Below the pieces are notes generated by a model. The model saw only the letters and a program-made list of their open reading frames with translations, was not told the origin of the DNA and made no database searches. Positions 1 through 6,475 of a stretch of 64,000 nucleotides of DNA are shown piece by piece. This DNA comes from Clostridia bacterium. Lineage in GTDB: Bacteria > Bacillota > Clostridia > Oscillospirales > Acutalibacteraceae. The first letter of the stretch is position 1, and each line of letters starts with the position of its first letter. The DNA lies in the NCBI GenBank assembly GCA_017537365.1, contig JAFYKZ010000001.1, positions 1 through 64,000 on the forward strand, in the 5' to 3' direction. The position numbers were made by a program, and so were the translations under genes.

Positions 1-2
1 CA

Positions 3-608
3 ATGCGTGAGGTTCATGAATATATCCGAACAATGCGAACCGGCTTTACTGTTCAAAGCTACGACGAGTATTTGCGACTGCGCAAGGCAATGCGTTTATA
101 CCGTGAGTTTGGTAACAAAAGTGATGATGCTACTATGGAGAAAATAGCGGAGGCCATCGGTACAAGTAAAGAAGATGCCGCCGAGATTATCCGCTGTGGT
201 ATTCAAAATATGCAGTTCGTAGACTTTTATAGGCAGTATGCCGATGAGGACAGTGAAGAAAGCCGAGAAGAAGTTGCTCACGACAGTTCTTCCGAGCCGG
301 ACAAGATATTCTTTAATTTAGAACGCACCGAAACTGTTATGACGGCATTTGAAAATCTAAACTATCGTGAGCGTGCGATGGTATCGGCGCATCTTGGCTT
401 TTGTATGGAATGTTATGCCACTCATTTTTACGATAAAGACGATTTGGATGAGGACGGCAAACCGATACGAAAACCAATCCCCGAAGAAGCATTTATTGAT
501 ATAGCCATCGACCACGGTTTGGCATCGCCCGATACCGCTGACAAAACATACCGCAAAGCACTCGGTAAAATGAAAAAGGAACTTAAAAAGAAAGATATTA
601 ATAATTAA
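3..608 (+). CDS. sigma-70-like factor, 5' end cut by window edge
   Basis: The frame is open to the window edge, so the first Met is probably internal and an N-terminal region 2 may lie upstream. The visible 201 residues resemble sigma regions 3 and 4. Residues 1-80 hold a helical stretch with a region-3-like helix-turn-helix (MEKIAEAIGTSKEDAAEII), followed by an acidic linker. Residues 110-195 hold a second helical DNA-binding unit ending in a Lys-rich tail. Proteins of this kind are often carried by integrated elements of Clostridia, where they may direct transcription of element genes. That role is inferred; a sigma-like HTH protein that is not a true sigma factor is the main alternative. 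Confidence 0.6.
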   Translation: MREVHEYIRTMRTGFTVQSYDEYLRLRKAMRLYREFGNKSDDATMEKIAEAIGTSKEDAAEIIRCGIQNMQFVDFYRQYADEDSEESREEVAHDSSSEPDKIFFNLERTETVMTAFENLNYRERAMVSAHLGFCMECYATHFYDKDDLDEDGKPIRKPIPEEAFIDIAIDHGLASPDTADKTYRKALGKMKKELKKKDINN

Positions 609-689
609 AGTCAACCACATACTTTACGCTTTATAAATCCTTACGCAAATCGATACGTAATAAAGCATATAATTACTACATGTTGATTC

Positions 690-718
690 TTGACAAATGT
701 CTTAAAATCAGTTATAAT
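690..718 (+). promoter_or_regulatory. consensus sigma-A promoter of the peptide gene
   Basis: TTGACA at 690-695 and TATAAT at 713-718 are separated by exactly 17 bases, a perfect housekeeping promoter. It lies 28 bases upstream of the small Cys-rich peptide gene at 746. Confidence 0.85.
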
Positions 719-745
719 AAAATAAAAATGAAGGGAGATAAGTTA

Positions 746-850
746 ATGGAAATCATTGTAAAAGCAGAGTTTCTTGATTCAGCTAACTTGTTGTCTCAGG
801 GAGGATGCACCAACTGTGAGAATTGTCCTTGTAGATCCAATGACGTCTAA
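746..850 (+). CDS. Cys-rich RiPP precursor peptide (34 aa)
   Basis: A 34-residue gene too short for routine calling. Its ATG follows AAGGGAGATAAGTTA, a good ribosome site. Residues 1-20 (starting MEIIVKAEFLDS and ending SQGG) look like a leader with a Gly19-Gly20 pair. Residues 21-34 are CTNCENCPCRSNDV, with cysteines at 21, 24, 27 and 29. It sits directly upstream of a radical SAM/SPASM peptide maturase and behind a perfect promoter, the usual layout of sactipeptide or ranthipeptide precursors. I infer that the maturase modifies the Cys-rich core. The product class and bioactivity cannot be read from the sequence. No transporter or leader peptidase gene is adjacent. Confidence 0.75.
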   Translation: MEIIVKAEFLDSANLLSQGGCTNCENCPCRSNDV

Positions 851-883
851 TAGTTGATAGCTTCTATATGCAGTACTCAAACT

Positions 884-934
884 AGGTATCGCGATCGCAA
901 TCAATTCGATTGGATTGCGATACCTATTTCTTTT
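884..934 (+). terminator. hairpin between peptide and maturase genes
   Basis: A long imperfect inverted repeat (arms about 884-902 and 908-925, outer AGGTATCGC/GCGATACCT perfect) is followed by the T-rich stretch ATTTCTTTT. It probably works as a partial terminator, so that the precursor message exceeds the maturase message, as is common in peptide-maturase pairs. Confidence 0.65.
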
Positions 935-962
935 ATAATTAATTGATGATTGGAGATATTAA

Positions 963-2234
963 ATGAAATTCAAGCAATCTAAATACAATGTTCATATCGA
1001 GCATCAAGGCAACAAATATGTGTTTAACACATTCTCAAATGGATTTTGTAAACTAAACGACGATACATATGAAAACTTAATACATGATACTCCGCAAAAC
1101 ACTCAATTTCTTGACACGTTAGTACGTGAAGGTTATGCCGTACCGGTAGCAGTCGATGAAACAAATAAATTGTTTGTGGAACGTTTATCATATCAGTATG
1201 GCAAGGGACGTAGTATGCAGTTTTTGATCGTACCGTCTTTAAAATGCAATCTAAAATGTATTTATTGTTATCAGCGAGATGTGTCATATAATCACTGTGT
1301 AATAACACCTGAAATGGTTGAAGACAGTATAAAGTTTATTGAAAATACACTTGAAAAGAATCCGTATGTCAATAAATTAAAACTTAATTGGTTTGGTGGT
1401 GAACCACTTCTTAATTTTGAAATAATTAAAAAGTATACCGAGCATTTTATTAAATACTGTGCAGAAAAGAACATCGAGTATTCCGCAAATATGACTACGA
1501 ACGGATTGTTGCTCACTAAAGATGTTGCTGATTACATGTATAAAACTGGTTTGAAAACACTTCAGGTTACGATAGATGGAACTGAAGATTTCTATATTGC
1601 ATATAAAAAAGGTAAACCAGGAGATCTTAATAAACTAATTGAAAATGTAAAGTATGCAGCTTTATTTTTTGATATTAATGTAAGATTTAATACTAGTGCA
1701 GAAAACAGAGAAAGCATTTTGGAAATTGCAGAAATCCTTTCGAGAAGTGTTTGTATGGATAAAGTTCAGATGTATCCTGCGAAGATTTATGGATGTGAAG
1801 GCTACGATACTCTAACTTGTTTGACTGATGAAGAATTTGATGAGTTCAACCGTGTATTTTGTGAAAAGTTTAAAGCATACAATTTCGATGTTGAATATTC
1901 AAGAGTTTCGGCACGATTGTCGTATTGTGGTAGTTTAAGAAAAGACTATGCAATTATTGGTCCCGATGGTTATCTTTATAGATGCGAACATCAAATCGGT
2001 AAAGAAAGTGAAATCATCGGTGATGTGAAATATGGTTTCTATCGCAATGAAGCCGATATGAAGTTCTTAAATATGCCGTATCCGGACGAATGTATAGAAT
2101 GTAATCTTTTGCCGTATTGTTTTGGCGGTTGTCCATCAGATAGAATCTGCGAAAAGAAAAAATTCGACTGTGATGCATTTAGGAAAAAGTTTATGTCATG
2201 GGTAGTTAAAAAACATTTAGATTCTATCTGTTAA
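963..2234 (+). CDS. radical SAM/SPASM peptide maturase
   Basis: 423 residues. The N-terminal 80 residues form a small domain typical of peptide maturases, possibly recognising the leader. The radical SAM core carries CNLKCIYC (Cys95, Cys99, Cys102) for the AdoMet 4Fe-4S cluster, followed by a WFGGEPLL motif. The C-terminal SPASM region is Cys-rich (about residues 320-415: SYCGS, RCEHQ, CIECNLLPYCFGGCPS), expected to bind auxiliary iron-sulfur clusters. Such enzymes install thioether or other carbon-centred crosslinks in ribosomally made peptides. The obvious substrate is the 34-residue Cys-rich peptide encoded upstream. Family membership is clear; substrate and chemistry are inferred. Confidence 0.88.
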   Translation: MKFKQSKYNVHIEHQGNKYVFNTFSNGFCKLNDDTYENLIHDTPQNTQFLDTLVREGYAVPVAVDETNKLFVERLSYQYGKGRSMQFLIVPSLKCNLKCIYCYQRDVSYNHCVITPEMVEDSIKFIENTLEKNPYVNKLKLNWFGGEPLLNFEIIKKYTEHFIKYCAEKNIEYSANMTTNGLLLTKDVADYMYKTGLKTLQVTIDGTEDFYIAYKKGKPGDLNKLIENVKYAALFFDINVRFNTSAENRESILEIAEILSRSVCMDKVQMYPAKIYGCEGYDTLTCLTDEEFDEFNRVFCEKFKAYNFDVEYSRVSARLSYCGSLRKDYAIIGPDGYLYRCEHQIGKESEIIGDVKYGFYRNEADMKFLNMPYPDECIECNLLPYCFGGCPSDRICEKKKFDCDAFRKKFMSWVVKKHLDSIC

Positions 2235-2253
2235 ATTAGTAGGAGGTTTCTCT

Positions 2254-3165
2254 ATGGGATTATTTGATTTATTTAAAAAGGCACCTATAATATCTACGGA
2301 AACTATTATTGCGGCAGATAGCGGAGATGAAACAGCCAAGGAAAAGTTGAACTATGCGTTCGCTCGCGGATTAACCAGTGAGGAGCACAATATTATCAGA
2401 AAGAAAGTGTATTATCCTTTAGCAGTTAACGGTGATGCGAACGCACAGTATTGGATGGGGTTTCTATATTTAAATGTTGACAAAAATGCAAATCAAGCTC
2501 TCTACTGGTTTGAAAAAGCTGCGGCTCAGGGAAATACAGAAGCTATGCTTGCACTAGCTTTCGGATATAGTGAATTTATTAATGATCCGGATAATAGTTA
2601 TGCAGGTTATATTGGTTTTGGATTTGACACGTCTAAAGAACGATTTTGGAAACTCAAAGCGGCGGAAAGTGGAAATTCACAAGCCCAAGTTGATTTAGCT
2701 TTGGATTACTCAATTGATGGGGACGTGGAGAATGCGTTGAAGATGTATCAGAAAGCCACAAACTCAAATGATTGCAAAATCTTGATGAAAGCATATAAAG
2801 GGTTGGCGGATATTTATGGCAACTCGTTAAATGCCCAAAACCACAATGTTTCTAAACAAAAAGAATGTTTAATTCGTGTTTTAGAAATGAAACAAAACAA
2901 CTTAAATGATATGGGCGCTTATGATGAAACATATTATGCCTCTGCCGCCTTTAGTTTGGGTTCAATATTTATGCGTGAATATGAGAATACCAAAGATCTT
3001 GTAACTTTAAAACGTTATGTATACTGTTTTGTACTTTCTTATACATGTGGCAACAATTTTGCTAAAGATATCATAGAAAAGTCTGGATATGCTTTATCGA
3101 GAAATGAGATAGATGTATGGCAGAGCCACGCGAGATCACTATCTTTTTACTTGCCAAAATGTTAA
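2254..3165 (+). CDS. Sel1-like repeat protein
   Basis: 303 residues, 19 bases after the maturase, with a clear GTAGGAGG ribosome site. Alpha-helical repeats of the Sel1/TPR type are visible, for example GDANAQYWMGFLYLN with ALYWFEKAAAQGNTEAMLALA (about residues 59-105) and GNSQAQVDLALDYS with ALKMYQKA (about 142-172). Such repeats bind other proteins. There is no signal peptide, so it is expected in the cytoplasm. It probably belongs to the same transcript as the peptide maturase, but no direct role in maturation can be shown. Its N-terminus (MGLFDLFKK) resembles those of the small paralogues further downstream. Confidence 0.75.
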   Translation: MGLFDLFKKAPIISTETIIAADSGDETAKEKLNYAFARGLTSEEHNIIRKKVYYPLAVNGDANAQYWMGFLYLNVDKNANQALYWFEKAAAQGNTEAMLALAFGYSEFINDPDNSYAGYIGFGFDTSKERFWKLKAAESGNSQAQVDLALDYSIDGDVENALKMYQKATNSNDCKILMKAYKGLADIYGNSLNAQNHNVSKQKECLIRVLEMKQNNLNDMGAYDETYYASAAFSLGSIFMREYENTKDLVTLKRYVYCFVLSYTCGNNFAKDIIEKSGYALSRNEIDVWQSHARSLSFYLPKC

Positions 3166-3222
3166 AGGGTTTTTCAATCAACTTGTGTTTGTTATATTCA
3201 TAATAAAGAAAGTGGGAAAATT

Positions 3223-3774
3223 ATGTATAACTTTTTATTGTCAATCAGAGAACTTAGTGTAGCAGTTAAGATTATTATATCCGTTGGTTTATTTTTATTT
3301 GGCGGTCCGCTTTTGGTTATGGTGTTTTTGATTTTTGTTGCAAAATCAAAGGATACGAATCCAGATAAATTTTGTGTAGAAATTGATTCATTTAAAAGTA
3401 ATTACGATAAACCCAGGACATATGTTGATAGTTCGGAAGAAAATATAATTTGTTTTGGTAGTTATGTTTGTGAGCTTGAGGGGAAGATATGCTATCTGTC
3501 CAAATTTATCTCAATATACGCAAAAAATATTTCAAATTCAATTACAAGTGCATATCCTAATATTGAACAAATGCGAATTGAGAATGATGTATATTTCCAA
3601 TTCCCCATTAAGAAAAATTATTCTAAAACAGCCAAAATCACAATCATTCTTGCGATCATCCAATATATCAATGAAAAATATCGTGATGATAAAATTCATT
3701 TTGACAAATCAATTCCTATCGGGATGTCGGCGGTAGGCTTGAATAAAATCATAAATAATTTCCAAAACATTTAA
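3223..3774 (+). CDS. membrane-anchored protein of unknown function
   Basis: 183 residues after an AAAGTGGG ribosome site. One or two strongly hydrophobic segments lie at residues 15-43 (IIISVGLFLFGGPLLVMVFLI region), followed by a soluble domain of about 135 residues with no motif I recognise. The predicted topology is a membrane anchor with a cytoplasmic or surface domain. It lies between the Sel1 protein and the three paralogues, on the same strand with short gaps, which suggests a shared accessory transcript. Confidence 0.6.
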   Translation: MYNFLLSIRELSVAVKIIISVGLFLFGGPLLVMVFLIFVAKSKDTNPDKFCVEIDSFKSNYDKPRTYVDSSEENIICFGSYVCELEGKICYLSKFISIYAKNISNSITSAYPNIEQMRIENDVYFQFPIKKNYSKTAKITIILAIIQYINEKYRDDKIHFDKSIPIGMSAVGLNKIINNFQNI

Positions 3775-3887
3775 CGGTATAGTTGCATTTCCGGTTTTAA
3801 TAAATTGTTCAAACAGTTTTAATATTTTACAAAAGAACGAGAAAGACGTTAAAAACAACAAAACGTTTTAAGAGGATGAAGTTAAGT

Positions 3888-4460
3888 ATGGCGATAATAG
3901 GTGCTTTAATAGGACTGTGTGTTTTAATTAATTTAATAACATTTTTGGCGAGTAAATATCAATGTGTAAAATACGATAGAAAAGTGAAAAAAGAAAGAAA
4001 ACGTCTGAAAGAATGGGAACAAAACAAGGAAAAAGAAAGAAAACTTAAAATTGTAAAATACCCTTTCGATAAAGCATTAGATAGTTTACTTGAAGATTTT
4101 TTTGAGTTTGAAGACGAATATTTTAAATACTTTCACGGAGATACCGCAGACTATGTAAGATTAAGTACTATTATAAAGGAAGACGACTATGGTAGAGATT
4201 GTGCTTATATTGAGTTATGGGTGTTGCTTTCGGATTGGTGGGATTCTATACCTAACTACAAATCAGAGTTATCTTTGATGTGCAGTTTCACTCAAGAAGA
4301 TGATCGTATATTTTATAAGTTAATAAAGATAGGTGAAAATTTAAATTATACGGAATCCTATGAAATTCTTGATAATTATATGTTATCACGAGCGAATAAG
4401 TTAAATCAAAGGGGTTTCACGAAAGAAAAAGGCATTTATGGATATAAAAGAGATAAATGA
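3888..4460 (+). CDS. membrane-anchored member of a three-gene paralogue family
   Basis: An N-terminal hydrophobic helix (IIGALIGLCVLINLITFL) is followed by a Lys/Glu-rich linker and a soluble domain. That domain has FDKALDSLLEDFFEFEDEYFKYF and a WVLLSDWWDS motif. The same order, a helix ending in FFEF followed by an aromatic DWW-type motif, recurs in the next two genes, so the three are tandem duplicates. An ATG at 3876 is in frame but touches the AGAGG ribosome site, so I prefer the ATG at 3888. Function is unknown; immunity or stress proteins often duplicate in this way beside peptide loci. Confidence 0.6.
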   Translation: MAIIGALIGLCVLINLITFLASKYQCVKYDRKVKKERKRLKEWEQNKEKERKLKIVKYPFDKALDSLLEDFFEFEDEYFKYFHGDTADYVRLSTIIKEDDYGRDCAYIELWVLLSDWWDSIPNYKSELSLMCSFTQEDDRIFYKLIKIGENLNYTESYEILDNYMLSRANKLNQRGFTKEKGIYGYKRDK

Positions 4461-4500
4461 AGATTTTTAAATTTAGAGTGAATGAGGATGAGACTGTTTT

Positions 4501-5001
4501 ATGGGATTATTTAATTTTAAAAAGAAAAAAGCTTCATCATTAACTAATAAAATAGTTGATGAGCGTGCAGAAGAAAAAATTTTCGATTTTGAACAGGCTT
4601 TGTTTAATGTTCTAGATGTGTTTTTTGAGTTTAAAAAAGCTTATGGAAAAAGAGGAAATGCTCATTTGTCTATATTACTAGAATCAACTCAGCAAAATTA
4701 TAGTGATACATTTTATACTAAAGATTATTTTTTGCAAATGACAGTTTGGGTTTCGGACTGGTGGGAAAATTGTATGGCGTTACAGCAAGAAACTTTTGAT
4801 ACCTTTGAGGCTATTTACAATGAGCGTCCCGATGAACTAACGTTTATATATAATGGTGTAGGGGTTGGGACCACAACATGTAGATCTATTTCTTGGGATA
4901 AAGTTATTCAAAGATTGCATCAGTATTTAGACAAATATGAAAAAGAGCACCCCGGAGTTTGTTTTGAAAAAGGCACTGGCGGTGCACATTTGATATTATA
5001 G
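4501..5001 (+). CDS. second member of the paralogue family, soluble
   Basis: 166 residues without a membrane helix. After a short basic N-terminus (MGLFNFKKKK) it has FDFEQALFNVLDVFFEFKKAYG and MTVWVSDWWENC, matching the preceding gene in order and spacing. The last third ends in a helix LHQYLDKYEKEHPG that is also seen in the next gene. No known catalytic motif is visible. The stop codon TAG at 4999-5001 shares its last base with a possible GTG start of the next gene. The function is not recognised. Confidence 0.6.
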   Translation: MGLFNFKKKKASSLTNKIVDERAEEKIFDFEQALFNVLDVFFEFKKAYGKRGNAHLSILLESTQQNYSDTFYTKDYFLQMTVWVSDWWENCMALQQETFDTFEAIYNERPDELTFIYNGVGVGTTTCRSISWDKVIQRLHQYLDKYEKEHPGVCFEKGTGGAHLIL

Positions 5002-5021
5002 TGAAAGATGGTTTAAATAAT

Positions 5022-5534
5022 ATGTTTAATTGGTTAAAAAAGGACTCTAAGCAAAAACATTCCAAAAATTATTTTGAAGATAATAAAAAACAACAAATAT
5101 ATAATCCGTATGGTTTATTTGCTGATGTTTTAGATAATACATTAAAATTTATTGATGCGTATCTCGAAGAGATGCCCAACGAATGGCTACTTATGTTTAT
5201 CAACAAAATTCCCAGTAAGGTAACAAAACATACTCCAGACTATTGGTGCTATGAAGAATTTATCGAGATTAAGATTGCGGTTGGTTGCTGGTATGATGGA
5301 ATTCTTTACAAAAATAAAGATCTCGAAGATTATATGCTAACAATATATGAATTTGATCCGGAAGAAAAGGAGTTTATTTATAAAATTCGAATTGCTGAGA
5401 GTACGAACTGTATAATTGATAGGGATATATTAGTAAAAAAGTTGTTCGAATACTTAGATGCCTATGAAAAAAGCCATCCTGAACGAAAACTTAAAAGAAC
5501 AGAATGTGGCGTTCACCATGAATGGAATTTGTAG
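5022..5534 (+). CDS. third member of the paralogue family, soluble
   Basis: 170 residues from the ATG at 5022. A GTG at 5001 is in frame, but starting at 5022 gives the N-terminus MFNWLKKDSK, which aligns with MGLFNFKKKK of the preceding paralogue. The shared features are FADVLDNTLKFIDAYLEEM, VGCWYDGI in place of the DWW motif, and LFEYLDAYEKSHPERK near the C-terminus. The protein is predicted to be cytoplasmic. The three copies differ greatly in sequence, so the duplication is old or selection for diversity is strong. Confidence 0.6.
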   Translation: MFNWLKKDSKQKHSKNYFEDNKKQQIYNPYGLFADVLDNTLKFIDAYLEEMPNEWLLMFINKIPSKVTKHTPDYWCYEEFIEIKIAVGCWYDGILYKNKDLEDYMLTIYEFDPEEKEFIYKIRIAESTNCIIDRDILVKKLFEYLDAYEKSHPERKLKRTECGVHHEWNL

Positions 5535-5584
5535 GATTGCGAATAACTTTATAGCCTATGTATAAAAGAAATGAGGAAGATAAA

Positions 5585-5806
5585 ATGTTTAAACCTTCAA
5601 ATTATACTATAGAAAATGCATTAAAAGAGATTTTACAAGGTCATTTTTCCGCAGGAGATATTGTTGTAGGAGATAATCATGTGATGAAAGATCATGGTGA
5701 TTATATCCAAATTAATGTTGATGCAAACACACCTAAGGGGCATGTGAGCTATGATTTGTTTTTTGATGAGAACGATAGATTAATCAGATGGGAAAAACAC
5801 AGATAA
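5585..5806 (+). CDS. small protein of unknown function
   Basis: 73 residues from the ATG at 5585, chosen because GAGGA at 5573-5577 is seven bases upstream. An in-frame ATG at 5558 lacks a ribosome site. The protein is acidic and soluble, with predicted beta structure in the C-terminal half (GDYIQINVDANTPKGHVSYDLFFDENDRLIRW). It is the last gene before a strong terminator, so it ends the peptide-maturase transcript. I do not recognise the family. Confidence 0.55.
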   Translation: MFKPSNYTIENALKEILQGHFSAGDIVVGDNHVMKDHGDYIQINVDANTPKGHVSYDLFFDENDRLIRWEKHR

Positions 5807-5834
5807 TATTTTCAAATTTATTAATTTCTAAATT

Positions 5835-5874
5835 AAAGAAGCAAGGTTCAAAATGAAATGAACCTTGCTTCTTT
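5835..5874. terminator. bidirectional terminator
   Basis: A perfect 16-base stem (AAAGAAGCAAGGTTCA and its complement, loop 5851-5858) with A-rich sequence on the left and T-rich sequence on the right. It ends the plus-strand unit and the converging YdcF-like gene on the minus strand. Confidence 0.88.
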
Positions 5875-5875
5875 A

Positions 5876-6475
5876 TTATTTTAATGATATATCTCCCTTT
5901 AGAGAATATTCCGCCACTCTTTTTAATTCCTCAAGAACACGTTTGATTGCCGCTTCGCTTTTCCACCAAGTGTCAGGTCCGATGTTTTTACCTTTTTTAT
6001 CTACCGTGCCGTAAAAGTCAATTGATTCTGCGGGATATCCGCAAGCGGATGCGCACATCTTGGCGCGTCGGCTCATAAAAGCTCTACCTATGCACAAGAT
6101 GCCATTGAATTCTTCTAATGGTTTTATCTGTTCAGCTATGGGCTTACTGAATTCGAAGTTTTCTAATGCATTTGTTGCTTTTGTTTCTAAAATAAAGATT
6201 TCTTTTGGTACACCCATATCAACAACTGCATTGAAAAGTCGAATAGCTTCGGGTTCTTTTCCTTGGTTTAGCAATCCTACATTGCCGCTTAAAATGACTG
6301 TGGATTTTGAAGTAACACGCCCTTTATCCCAAAGAAATTTTATTGCATTAGCGTTGCCTTCAATATCGTCGTTCCCAAGAAAGATTACTAACTCATATGT
6401 CTTTAGGTCTGACTCTTCTTTGCCAATGAAAAGGAATTTGGTTATTGCGTTAATTGTTTCACTATTTTTAAGCAA
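5876..6475 (-). CDS. YdcF-like (DUF218) protein
   Basis: 199 residues. The fold signature of the YdcF/SanA/ElyC family is visible: YELVIFLGNDD at the start, then VILSGNVGLLNQGKEPEA with an acidic residue after the glycine-rich strand, ILETKATNALENFEFS (the conserved ET..T.EN stretch), and ILCIGRAFMSRRA. Family members are thought to bind a nucleotide or AdoMet-like ligand, and some act in envelope stress. There is no membrane helix here. Its start lies inside the 3' end of the NACHT gene (34-base overlap), which implies translational coupling and a joint role. The biochemical role is not established. Confidence 0.75.
   Translation of the reverse strand: MLKNSETINAITKFLFIGKEESDLKTYELVIFLGNDDIEGNANAIKFLWDKGRVTSKSTVILSGNVGLLNQGKEPEAIRLFNAVVDMGVPKEIFILETKATNALENFEFSKPIAEQIKPLEEFNGILCIGRAFMSRRAKMCASACGYPAESIDFYGTVDKKGKNIGPDTWWKSEAAIKRVLEELKRVAEYSLKGDISLK

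Noticed and set aside
96-620. Minus-strand frames across the sigma-like gene
   Set aside because: They lie wholly opposite a gene with a recognisable family pattern and lack ribosome sites.
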